From: Pseudomonas viridiflava
GTDB lineage: Bacteria; Pseudomonadota; Gammaproteobacteria; Pseudomonadales; Pseudomonadaceae
Reading direction: 5' to 3'
Assembly: GCF_900580675.1 (NCBI RefSeq)
Contig: NZ_UTBG01000096.1
Span: forward strand, 1-36,199
Length of the DNA: 36,199 nt
Numbering within the stretch: position 1 is the stretch's first letter; every line of letters starts with the position of its first letter. Made by a program: the position numbers and the translations under genes. Under the pieces are notes generated by a model that saw nothing but the letters and a program-made list of their open reading frames with translations, was not told the origin of the DNA and made no database searches. Shown here piece after piece: positions 17,519 through 24,950 of this stretch.

Positions 17519-18393
17519 GGGCGCACCTGCAATAGCTGGCGGTCTGCGTACTCGGCTTCGGCGAGCAGCACATTGAACGCCGGCAGGTGATTATCCCGTT
17601 CGATCAGCGTCGGCATCCGGCCGACGCGCGCCAGTAACTGTTCGTACAGCTGCCACACGGCGTTGTCGATGGACGCGCCGTGATCATCAATCAGCAGGCG
17701 GTCACCCAGGCTGTCGGTGTCTTCGGCAAAGCCTGCCAGATGAATCTCACCCACCGCGTGCAACGGCAATGCGTTGATGTAGGCCTGTGGGTCGCGCTGG
17801 TGATTGATGCACGTCACGTAGACGTTGTTCACGTCCAGCAGCAAACCACAGCCGGTACGCCGGATGACCTCGCTGATGAAGTCGGCCTCGTCCAGGGTCG
17901 AGCGCTGGAACTGCAAGTATGTCGACGGGTTTTCCAGCAGCATCGGGCGCTTGAGGGTGCTTTGCACCTGGTCGACATGTTCGCACACCCGGTTCAGGGT
18001 GGCGGCATCGTAGGCCAGGGGCAGCAGGTCATTGAGAAACAGCGGGCCGTGGCTGGACCAGGCCAGGTGTTCGGAAAAGGCTTGGGGTTGATAGCGTTCG
18101 ATCAGCGTGGCCAACCGTGCCAGGTGCTCACGGTTCAGCGGGCTTTCGCCGCCGATGGACAAGCCCACGCCATGCAGCGACAACGGATATTGCTCGCGGA
18201 TCAACCCCAGGTAGTGATGAAACGGCCCACCGGCGACCATGTAGTTTTCGGCGTGCACTTCCAAAAAACCGATATCGGGGGAAGTCTCGAGCACTTCGAT
18301 GAAGTGCTCGTGCTTCAGCCCCAGCCCGGCCCGAAGAGGGAGGCCGGGCGCCTGAGCCGGTGAGGGCGTTTGCAGGGATGAAGGCGTCATCAT
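17515..18393 (-). CDS. DUF692 multinuclear non-haem iron oxidase (BufB/HvfB-like)
   Basis: A 292-residue DUF692/MNIO enzyme with a TIM-barrel fold. Metal-ligand type residues are visible in order: H47 and E49 in EVHAENY, H74 in [10 protein letters not shown]107 and H109 in SEHLAWS, E154 in LLENPSTY, D187 in [10 protein letters not shown]218 in IHLAGF, D237 and H238 in DDHGA, and E265 in LIERDNHLP. In this family two or three irons oxidise cysteine residues of a precursor, for example to thiooxazole or oxazolone-thioamide groups. The likely substrate is the DUF2282 peptide encoded 23 nt upstream. The two start codons ATGATG are adjacent; the first is used here. All catalytic landmarks appear intact. 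Confidence 0.92.
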   Translation of the reverse strand: MMTPSSLQTPSPAQAPGLPLRAGLGLKHEHFIEVLETSPDIGFLEVHAENYMVAGGPFHHYLGLIREQYPLSLHGVGLSIGGESPLNREHLARLATLIERYQPQAFSEHLAWSSHGPLFLNDLLPLAYDAATLNRVCEHVDQVQSTLKRPMLLENPSTYLQFQRSTLDEADFISEVIRRTGCGLLLDVNNVYVTCINHQRDPQAYINALPLHAVGEIHLAGFAEDTDSLGDRLLIDDHGASIDNAVWQLYEQLLARVGRMPTLIERDNHLPAFNVLLAEAEYADRQLLQVRP

Positions 18394-18416
18394 CGGTACT
18401 CAGGCTGGGCAGGGTT

Positions 18417-18713
18417 TCAGGACTTGGCGGTGAAGGCTGCTTCCTGGCCGAAACCGGTCGGCGAGGTGGAGCTTGGGGTTTTGGCGCAGGTACCGGCCGG
18501 GACCAGTTTCCAGGCATTGGCCTGGTCTTTGACTTTCGAGGTGCCAGCGCAGGAAGTGCCGGCGCCAGCGGCGCAGTCATTCTTGACGGCTTCAGCCACG
18601 CCGAAGCATTTCTGCATGTTGTCGGCAGCGTGGGCGGTGGTGCTCAGGGCGGACAGGCTCAGGGCGGAACCGAGGGCCAGGATGAGGGTGGCGGCGGACA
18701 ATTTGGTGGTCAT
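18417..18713 (-). CDS. DUF2282 bufferin-type precursor peptide (BufA1-like)
   Basis: A 98-residue DUF2282 protein. Residues 1-29 form a Sec signal peptide (ALSTTAHA before the mature start). The mature part holds four cysteines (C36, C47, C55, C76) with the pattern [18 protein letters not shown] and VPAGTC, which matches BufA1 precursors. In the described systems the MNIO enzyme modifies some of these cysteines and the exported product binds copper or other metals in the periplasm. Here a Ser/Thr/Pro-rich tail of about 22 residues follows the last cysteine. GGAG lies 8-9 nt before the ATG. It heads the operon, so it should be the most abundant product. Metal and modification are inferred, not shown. 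Confidence 0.9.
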   Translation of the reverse strand: MTTKLSAATLILALGSALSLSALSTTAHAADNMQKCFGVAEAVKNDCAAGAGTSCAGTSKVKDQANAWKLVPAGTCAKTPSSTSPTGFGQEAAFTAKS

Positions 18714-18781
18714 GGTGGATCTCCAGCGGTGGGTTGAGGGAGCAGGCTTGGTTGCCTGCTTACACCACTAGAGGCGGTAGG

Positions 18782-18795
18782 ACGAACTTCGTTAC
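18782..18795 (-). promoter_or_regulatory. candidate operator or ECF-type -35 upstream of the bufferin-type operon
   Basis: Reading toward the operon, TGTAACGAAGTTCGT contains a GTAAC of the sort found in -35 elements of some ECF sigma factors, overlapping a perfect ACGAA-G-TTCGT dyad. Many bufferin-type operons are controlled by an ECF sigma factor. No convincing matching -10 could be fixed by eye, and no sigma gene is in the window, so this is tentative. Confidence 0.25.
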
Positions 18796-18838
18796 AAAGG
18801 CTTCGAAAATAAGATGAATATTTTTTCTTATACAAAAA

Positions 18839-18932
18839 AATGTGGGAGGGGGCTTGCTCCCGATGGCGGTGTGTCAATGCCAGATAGGCCGGCTGACACA
18901 CCGCTATCGGGGGCAAGCCCCCTCCCACATTT
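18839..18932. repeat. REP pair between braG and the bufferin-type operon
   Basis: AATGTGGGAGGGGGCTTGCT at the left and its inverted copy ending GCCCCCTCCCACATT at the right bound a 94-nt element with symmetry extending inward (CGATGGCGGTGTGTCA against TGACACACCGCTATCG). It is a two-unit inverted REP element. Sitting just after the braG stop codon on the minus strand, it may also protect or end the bra transcript. Confidence 0.88.
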
Positions 18933-18946
18933 AGAGCAGCTGTGTA

Positions 18947-19648
18947 TCAGCCGCCCAGGTACGCCTCACGCACTTTCGGATCGGTCAGCAACTGCTCACC
19001 CGTGCCTTGCATCACCACCCGGCCGTTTTCCAGCACATAGGCGCGGTCGGCGATTTTCAGCGCCTGGTTGGCGTTTTGTTCCACCAGGAACACCGTCACA
19101 CCGTCCTTGCGCAGCTGTTCGATGATGTCGAAGATCTGCTGGATGATGATCGGTGCCAGGCCCAGTGAGGGTTCGTCCAGCAGCAACAGCTTGGGTTTGC
19201 TCATCAGCGCGCGGCCGATGGCGAGCATTTGCTGCTCGCCGCCGGACATGGTGCCGCCGCGCTGGCTGAAGCGTTCCTTGAGCCGCGGGAACAGGTGCAG
19301 CACCTTGTCCATCTGCTCCTGGTAGTCGCCCTTGTCGGTGAAGAACCCGCCCATGGCCAGGTTCTCTTCCACGGTCAGTCGGGCAAACACCCGACGGCCT
19401 TCCGGCACCACGGCAATGCTCTTGCGCATGATCTCGGAGGAAGCTTGGCCCACCAGCTCTTCACCCATGTAGCGGATGCTGCCGCTGTGGGCCTGAGGCG
19501 AACCGCACAGGGTCATCAGCAAGGTCGACTTGCCGGCGCCGTTGGCGCCGATCAGCGTGACGATTTCACCCTGGCGCACTTCCACGTTGACGCTGTGCAG
19601 GGCCTGGATCTTGCCGTAGAAAGTGGAAACGTTTTCGAATTGCAGCAT
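18947..19648 (-). CDS. braG: branched-chain amino acid ABC transporter ATPase BraG/LivF
   Basis: A 233-residue ABC ATPase. Walker A GANGAGKST is at 34-42, the signature MSGGEQQ at 135-141 (Met replaces the usual Leu, as is normal in LivF), and Walker B LLLLDEPSLGLAP at 155-167. It pairs with BraF to power uptake of leucine, isoleucine and valine (and alanine or threonine in Pseudomonas) from BraC through BraD and BraE. It is the last gene of the operon, starting 1 nt after the braF stop. The length matches PAO1 BraG. An inverted REP pair follows. Confidence 0.96.
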   Translation of the reverse strand: MLQFENVSTFYGKIQALHSVNVEVRQGEIVTLIGANGAGKSTLLMTLCGSPQAHSGSIRYMGEELVGQASSEIMRKSIAVVPEGRRVFARLTVEENLAMGGFFTDKGDYQEQMDKVLHLFPRLKERFSQRGGTMSGGEQQMLAIGRALMSKPKLLLLDEPSLGLAPIIIQQIFDIIEQLRKDGVTVFLVEQNANQALKIADRAYVLENGRVVMQGTGEQLLTDPKVREAYLGG

Positions 19649-19649
19649 T

Positions 19650-20417
19650 TTACGCTTCCCCCAAATAGGCTTTGATCACTTCAGGATTGTCGCGGATCTG
19701 CTCCGGCGTCCCGTCGGCCAAAGGCGTGCCCTGGTTGATCACCACGATGTGGTCGGAAATGCTCATGACCAGCTTCATGTCGTGTTCGATCAACAGCACC
19801 GTGGCGTTGTTTTCTTCACGCAACACGCCGATCAGTGCCTTGAGGTCTTCGGTTTCCTTGGGGTTCAGGCCGGCGGCCGGTTCGTCGAGCATCAGGATCC
19901 GCGGGCGGGTCATCATGCAGCGGGCGATTTCCAGGCGACGTTGCTGGCCGTAGGCCAAGGTGCCGGCGGGGCGGTTGGCGAACTCGGTCAGGTTGACCTT
20001 GTCCAGCCAGTACTCGGCGTACTCCATGGCCTCGCGCTCGCTTTTGCGGAACGCCGGGGTCTTGAACAGGCCTGCAAAGAAGTTGGTGTTCAAGTGACGG
20101 TGCTGGGCGATCAGCAGGTTCTCGACCGCCGTCATGTCCTTGAACAACCGCACGTTCTGGAAGGTCCGCACCACGCCCTTGCGGGCGATTTCGTGGCCGG
20201 CCAGGCCCTGGATCGGCTGGCCGTCCAGCAGGATGCTGCCGCCGCTCGGCTTGTAGAAACCGGTGAGGCAGTTGAACACAGTGGTCTTGCCGGCGCCGTT
20301 GGGGCCGATCAGTGCGACCACCTGTTTCTCTTTCACGGTCAGGGCCACGCCGTTGACCGCGAGCAAGCCGCCGAAGCGCATGCTCAAGTTTTCAACTTTC
20401 AGGATCTCGCGGCTCAT
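19650..20417 (-). CDS. braF: branched-chain amino acid ABC transporter ATPase BraF/LivG
   Basis: A 255-residue ABC ATPase. Walker [10 protein letters not shown] is at 38-46, the signature region [13 protein letters not shown] at 154-166 (the LivG variant of LSGGQ), and Walker [14 protein letters not shown] at 174-186. [22 protein letters not shown] is typical of LivG. It overlaps braE by 4 nt upstream and is followed after 1 nt by braG, so the two ATPases are made together as the nucleotide-binding heterodimer of the importer. Confidence 0.96.
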   Translation of the reverse strand: MSREILKVENLSMRFGGLLAVNGVALTVKEKQVVALIGPNGAGKTTVFNCLTGFYKPSGGSILLDGQPIQGLAGHEIARKGVVRTFQNVRLFKDMTAVENLLIAQHRHLNTNFFAGLFKTPAFRKSEREAMEYAEYWLDKVNLTEFANRPAGTLAYGQQRRLEIARCMMTRPRILMLDEPAAGLNPKETEDLKALIGVLREENNATVLLIEHDMKLVMSISDHIVVINQGTPLADGTPEQIRDNPEVIKAYLGEA

Positions 20418-21667
20418 TTGCGCAGCTCCATGTGAGGACGTTGCATGGGCAGCAGGCCTTGAGGGCGCCAGATCATCATCAGCACCATCATGGCGCCGAA
20501 CATCAACATGCGGTATTCGCTGAATTCACGCATCATTTCCGGCAGCAGGATCATCACGATCGCCGCCAGGATCACACCCAGCTGCGAGCCCATGCCACCC
20601 AGTACCACGATGGCGAGGATGATCGCCGACTCGATAAAGGTGAACGACTCCGGGGTTACCAGACCCTGGCGAGCGGCGAAGAAGCTGCCCGCGAAACCGG
20701 CGAACGTTGCCCCGAGGGTGAATGCCGACAGTTTGATGACGGTCGGGTTCATGCCTAACGCACGGCAGGCGATTTCATCTTCGCGCAATGCTTCCCACGC
20801 ACGGCCGATGGGCATGCGCAGCAGGCGGTTGATCACGAACAGCGCCGCCAGCGCCAGCAACAACGCTACCAGGTACAGGAACACCACTTTGCTCACCGGG
20901 TTGTAGTCGATCCCGAAGTACTCGTGGAACGTCTGCATGCCTTCAGCCGCGGTGCGGTCGAACGACAGCCCGAAGAACGTCGGCTTGGGGATGCTGCTGA
21001 TGCCGTTGGGGCCGCCGGTGATATCGGTGAGGTTACGCAGGAACAGACGGATGATTTCACCGAAGCCCAGGGTCACGATCGCCAAATAGTCACCGCGCAG
21101 GCGCAGCACCGGGAAGCCCAGCAGGAAGCCGAACGTGGCCGCCGCCATACCGGCCAGCGGCAGGCAGATCCAGAAGCCCCAGCCCAGGTAATGCGAGAGC
21201 AGCGCATAGGTGTAGGCACCCACGGCGTAAAAGCCCACGTAACCCAGGTCGAGCAGGCCGGCGAGGCCCACCACGATATTCAGGCCCAGGCCCAGCAACA
21301 CGTAGATCAGGATCAGGGTGGCGATGTCGACCGCACCGCGCGTGCCGAAGAACGGCCAGATCAACGCGGCCACGATCAGGCCGATGATGATGTAGCGCTG
21401 GGTGCGTGGCAGGGTCAGGAATTGGCTGACCTTGGGCGACACCAACGGCGCACGGTTGCCTTTGAACAAGGCACCCACCTGCTGGGTGAACAGCACGCGC
21501 AGGAACATCAGCACCGAGCACAGGGCGATGATGGTCAGGGTCACGGGACCGGTGCCGTGCACTTCGAGGTTGATCCCGACAATGCTCAGCTTGAGGCCAA
21601 GTACCGGGAAGGCCACGGCCCACACCAGCAAGGCGCTGAACAGCGCCGATTTAAGATATCTGCTCAT
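20414..21667 (-). CDS. braE: branched-chain amino acid ABC transporter permease BraE/LivM
   Basis: A 417-residue inner-membrane permease with about ten hydrophobic segments. [27 protein letters not shown] is the LivM core. The cytoplasmic coupling segment is [34 protein letters not shown] is near the C-terminus. An N-terminal extension of about 90 residues with two extra membrane spans is normal for Pseudomonas BraE. It overlaps braD and braF by 4 nt each. It forms the translocation path with BraD. Confidence 0.95.
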   Translation of the reverse strand: MSRYLKSALFSALLVWAVAFPVLGLKLSIVGINLEVHGTGPVTLTIIALCSVLMFLRVLFTQQVGALFKGNRAPLVSPKVSQFLTLPRTQRYIIIGLIVAALIWPFFGTRGAVDIATLILIYVLLGLGLNIVVGLAGLLDLGYVGFYAVGAYTYALLSHYLGWGFWICLPLAGMAAATFGFLLGFPVLRLRGDYLAIVTLGFGEIIRLFLRNLTDITGGPNGISSIPKPTFFGLSFDRTAAEGMQTFHEYFGIDYNPVSKVVFLYLVALLLALAALFVINRLLRMPIGRAWEALREDEIACRALGMNPTVIKLSAFTLGATFAGFAGSFFAARQGLVTPESFTFIESAIILAIVVLGGMGSQLGVILAAIVMILLPEMMREFSEYRMLMFGAMMVLMMIWRPQGLLPMQRPHMELRK

Positions 21668-22587
21668 ACTTTCTCAACCTCCGGACGGCCCAGGATGCCG
21701 GTCGGACGGAACAACAGCACCAGAACCAACAGGCCGAACGCCACGACGTCCTTGTACTGGTCGCCGAAAATATCGGCACCAAAGGCTTCGGCCACACCCA
21801 GCACCAGCCCGCCGAGCATGGCGCCCGGAATGCTGCCGATGCCGCCCAATACCGCCGCGGTAAAGGCCTTGAGGCCTACCAGGAAACCGGCGTTGGGGTT
21901 GATCACGCCGTACTGCATGCTCAGCAGCACGGCCGCGACGGCCGCCAGTGCGGCGCCGATGACGAAGGTCAGGGCAATGATGTTGTTGGTATTGATGCCC
22001 AACAGGTTGGCCATCTTGATGTCTTCGGCGCAGGCCCGGCAGGCGCGCCCCAGACGAGAGCGGGAGATGAACAGCGTCAGGCCGAGCATCGCCACCAGGG
22101 TGACGACAAAGACCAGGATCTGCATGTAGGAAATCAGCACTTCTTGTGCGCCGCCTGGGCCGAAGGAGATGCTCCCCGGGATCAGGTTGGGAATGGATTT
22201 GTCCTTGGAGTCCTGGGACAGCAATACGGTGTTCTGCAGGAAAATCGACATGCCGATGGCGGAAATCAGCGGGATCAAACGGTTGCTGCCACGCAAGGGT
22301 CGGTAGGCAACACGCTCGATACTGTAGCCATAGGCACTGGTCACGACGATCGATGCAAGGAACGCAGCGGTCATCAACAGCGGCAGGGAGTGGATACCCA
22401 TCATGGCCAGCCCGGCAAGGGCGATGAAGGCCACGTAGGAACCAATCATGTACACCTCGCCATGGGCGAAGTTGATCATCCCAATGATGCCGTAAACCAT
22501 TGTGTAGCCAATGGCTATCAAGGCATAGGTGCTGCCAATGGTCAGGCCATTAACCAGCTGTTGGAAAAAATGATAGATCTCAGGCAT
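21664..22587 (-). CDS. braD: branched-chain amino acid ABC transporter permease BraD/LivH
   Basis: A 307-residue permease with about eight hydrophobic segments. It starts [20 protein letters not shown], the LivH N-terminus. [20 protein letters not shown] and the coupling segment [20 protein letters not shown] are diagnostic. It is the first gene of the braDEFG block, 228 nt downstream of braC, from which it is separated by a hairpin terminator. It may use read-through from braC, a promoter of its own, or both. Confidence 0.95.
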   Translation of the reverse strand: MPEIYHFFQQLVNGLTIGSTYALIAIGYTMVYGIIGMINFAHGEVYMIGSYVAFIALAGLAMMGIHSLPLLMTAAFLASIVVTSAYGYSIERVAYRPLRGSNRLIPLISAIGMSIFLQNTVLLSQDSKDKSIPNLIPGSISFGPGGAQEVLISYMQILVFVVTLVAMLGLTLFISRSRLGRACRACAEDIKMANLLGINTNNIIALTFVIGAALAAVAAVLLSMQYGVINPNAGFLVGLKAFTAAVLGGIGSIPGAMLGGLVLGVAEAFGADIFGDQYKDVVAFGLLVLVLLFRPTGILGRPEVEKV

Positions 22588-22768
22588 TACAGCGCTCCTA
22601 AAAACCCGATACGCATTTCACTGGTGGAGTCATGTTCCGGCCCCGTGCTGTGTTCTGTGAGCACATTTGCACAAAGCGTTTGCCAGCGAACCGCTGGTGA
22701 CGGTTTTAAGATTTTCAGGTGAGCCAGCGCCCGGATCGCGGGTGACAGGCCCATAAACCTCGTAAAAC

Positions 22769-22796
22769 AAAGCCCACTGCTCTCACAGTGGGCTTG
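22769..22796 (-). terminator. terminator or attenuator after braC
   Basis: On the minus strand, AAGCCCACTG, a 6-nt loop and CAGTGGGCTT form a perfect 10-bp stem followed by TGTTTTA. It lies 20 nt beyond the braC stop and 180 nt before braD. A partial stop here would give more binding protein than permease, as is usual in such operons. Confidence 0.8.
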
Positions 22797-22815
22797 TTGA
22801 CCAGTAACGCCTGGC

Positions 22816-23955
22816 TTACTGAGGGGAAACTTCGGTTTTTGGTTTGCCGAAGTGCCATTGGTAGACCACGAATTTGAAGTCCTTCAGGTCGCCCTTGGCG
22901 TCGAAGCTCAGTTCGCCGGTAGGGGTCTTGAAGGTACCCGCGTGGATGGCGGCTGCCACTTTCGCGGTGTCTTCGCTCTTCGCAGCGGTAATACCGCCAG
23001 CGATCACTTCAACCGCCGAGTAGGCCGGGAACACGAACGGACCGGTTGGGTCCTGCTTGTTCTTGGCGAACTCTTCAACGATGGCTTTGTTGGCCGGGTC
23101 AGTGTCGAAAGATTTAGGCAGGGTGACCAGCAGGCCTTCGGAAGCGCCCTGGGCGATTTGCGAGATGGAGTCGTTGCCGACGCCCTCTGGACCCATGAAC
23201 TTGGCGTTCAGGCCTTTTTCCTTGGACTGGCGCAGGATCAGGCCCAGCTCAGGGTGGTAGCCGCCGTAGTAGACGAAGTCGACGTTGGCTTGCTTGAGCT
23301 TCTGGATGATCGAGGAGAAGTCCTTGTCACCGGCGTTCAGGCCTTCGAAGACGGCTACTTTCACGCCTTTCTTCTCAAGGGTCTGTTTAACGGCAGTGGC
23401 GATGCCTTCACCGTATTGCTGCTTGTCGTGCAGTACGGCAACGACTTTAGGCTTCACGAAGTCGGCGATGTAGTTGCCGGCCGCCGGGCCCTGGGCGCTG
23501 TCCAGGCCGATGGTGCGGAACACCAGTTTGTAACCACGGGCGGTGATTTCCGGGCTGGTAGCGGCCGGAGTGATCATGATCACGCCTTCGTCTTCGTAGA
23601 TATCGGTTGCAGGCTGAGTGGAGCTGGAGCAGAGGTGACCGACCACGAACTTGACGCCGTCGTTGACCACTTTGTTGGCAACGGCAACTGCTTGTTTTGG
23701 ATCGCAAGCGTCGTCGTATTCCTTGGCTTCAAGCATCAGCTTCTTGCCGTCAACGTCGACGCCGCCCTTGGCGTTGATGTCAGCGATTGCCTGCTTGGCA
23801 CCCATGAATTGCATGTCGCCGTATTGCGTCACAGGACCGGTTTTAGGACCTGCGATGCCGATCTTGATGGTGTCGGCTGCGAACGAATGGCCGGCAACCC
23901 CAGCCAGGACCATAGCGGCAAACAGTTTGGAAATCTGCTTAGTAGCCTTATTCAT
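22816..23955 (-). CDS. braC: branched-chain amino acid periplasmic binding protein BraC
   Basis: A 379-residue type I periplasmic binding protein. Its signal peptide covers residues 1-26 (LAGVAGHSFA before ADTIKIGIAG). The two cysteines in DDACDPKQ and GHLCSSST form the disulphide conserved in LIV-type binding proteins, and GPVTQYGDMQFMGAKQAI is the usual first-lobe start. It captures branched-chain amino acids and delivers them to BraDE. TGGAGC stands 5-6 nt before the ATG. Upstream on the minus strand is an AT-rich leader (ACTATAAAAAATAC) that could hold the promoter. Confidence 0.96.
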   Translation of the reverse strand: MNKATKQISKLFAAMVLAGVAGHSFAADTIKIGIAGPKTGPVTQYGDMQFMGAKQAIADINAKGGVDVDGKKLMLEAKEYDDACDPKQAVAVANKVVNDGVKFVVGHLCSSSTQPATDIYEDEGVIMITPAATSPEITARGYKLVFRTIGLDSAQGPAAGNYIADFVKPKVVAVLHDKQQYGEGIATAVKQTLEKKGVKVAVFEGLNAGDKDFSSIIQKLKQANVDFVYYGGYHPELGLILRQSKEKGLNAKFMGPEGVGNDSISQIAQGASEGLLVTLPKSFDTDPANKAIVEEFAKNKQDPTGPFVFPAYSAVEVIAGGITAAKSEDTAKVAAAIHAGTFKTPTGELSFDAKGDLKDFKFVVYQWHFGKPKTEVSPQ

Positions 23956-24296
23956 AGTGCTCCACTCTTACTGTTGTATTTTTTATAGTTCTAGCGGCCT
24001 TGTGAGCTGCAGAACCGGATCAGATATCGCGGATATCGCCCCGGCAGTGCTCTGGCAACTGTACCGGTACAGTGTAGAGCGCCAGTTGATCGATTGAAAA
24101 GCTGGCTGCTGGGGGCAAAACCTGTCTATGTCGCTTAAATGAAAGAAAAAGACAGAATCGCGGCGGGGTCATGCCAGAGTTGCGGGCAATCCTTGGCGTT
24201 CCTGACACTTTCAATCGATGACTCATTTGCAACTGGGTTTTTCTGCCTGACGCGTGACGCTATGATTGCGCCGATTTTTTCTTCAGGTGAACTCCC
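23956..24296. promoter_or_regulatory. divergent promoter region of braC and the DUF2288 gene
   Basis: This 341-nt gap separates two divergent genes. Toward braC there is an AT-rich stretch around 23970-23995. Toward the DUF2288 gene, TATGAT at 24261-24266 could be a -10 element, but no good -35 stands 17 nt before it, and AGGTGA lies about 7 nt before the ATG at 24297. I see no coding sequence or repeat in it. Confidence 0.4.
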
Positions 24297-24620
24297 ATGA
24301 CGCAAGAACCTAGCACCCTCTATGCCAAGCTGCTTGGTGAAACCGCCGAAATTTCCTGGAAGGAGCTTGAGCCGTTCTTTGCCAAGGGTGCCCTATTGTG
24401 GGTCGACGCCGGCCTGGATTTGATCGAGGCCGCGGAGGGGATGGCCGAGGATAACCGGGACAAAGTCGCTGCCTGGCTGGCTGCGGGGAGCCTTGGCGAG
24501 GTGTCTGCGACGCGGGCATTGGACCTGGTTGAGCGTGATCCGAGCTTGTGGGCGGTGGTGGTTTCACCGTGGATTCTGATCCAGGAAAGGGCGGGGCAGG
24601 AAAGCGATGCTCTAAAATAG
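24297..24620 (+). CDS. DUF2288 protein
   Basis: A 107-residue soluble acidic protein of the DUF2288 family, recognised by KLLGETAEISWKELEPFFAKG, ALLWVDAGLDLIEAAEGMAEDN and the C-terminal DPSLWAVVVSPWILIQE. Its function is unknown. It stands alone, divergent from braC. In PAO1 I recall a gene of this family at the same place beside the bra operon, which supports the collinearity. AGGTGA supports the ATG at 24297. Confidence 0.85.
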   Translation: MTQEPSTLYAKLLGETAEISWKELEPFFAKGALLWVDAGLDLIEAAEGMAEDNRDKVAAWLAAGSLGEVSATRALDLVERDPSLWAVVVSPWILIQERAGQESDALK

Positions 24621-24950
24621 TGCGTGATTTTTCAGGGTTTGAGTGTGTAGCGGGGTAACTGCATTCGCGGTGATGGCACGTTGCCGTAGAGAAAGGTCAC
24701 AGGCGGGGGTTACGTGCGCGTCATGGGAACAGTTTTGTTTGCGGCGGAATACGCGGGGAATTGTTTCCGGGTGTGAATTTTTTGAGTAAATAGCCGTTGC
24801 AGTGGTAACGGCCAAATCGGCTTCCCTGCGATGCAGACACTGTTTCTCTGTGGGAGCTGGCTTGCCTGCGATACAGACACCTCGGTTTTTCAGATACACC
24901 GAGGCGATACCATCGCAGGCAAGCCAGCTCCCACATTTGACCGTGCCCGC
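24621..24950. other. intergenic region with a REP pair
   Basis: This 330-nt gap between the convergent DUF2288 and tubulin-like genes holds an inverted REP pair in its right third (listed separately). The left two thirds show no convincing reading frame, RNA gene or terminator. A TGGCAC-GTTGC string near 24673 lacks the spacing of a sigma-54 promoter. Confidence 0.6.
24849..24935. repeat. REP pair downstream of the tubulin-like gene
   Basis: TGTGGGAGCTGGCTTGCCTG (continuing CGAT) and its inverted copy ATCGCAGGCAAGCCAGCTCC (continuing CACA) form a perfect 24-bp inverted repeat, with a smaller dyad (CCTCGGTTTTTCAGATACACCGAGG type) in the loop. The unit belongs to the same REP subtype as the copy at 31716-31749, with which 33 of 34 bases agree. 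It ends 16 nt before the tubulin-like gene's stop. Confidence 0.9.

Noticed and set aside
18839..18932. CRISPR-like repeat
   Set aside because: Only two inverted units with no direct repeats or spacers; it fits a REP pair.
24673..24683. TGGCACGTTGC, sigma-54 promoter-like
   Set aside because: The spacing between the GG and GC elements is too short for a -24/-12 promoter.
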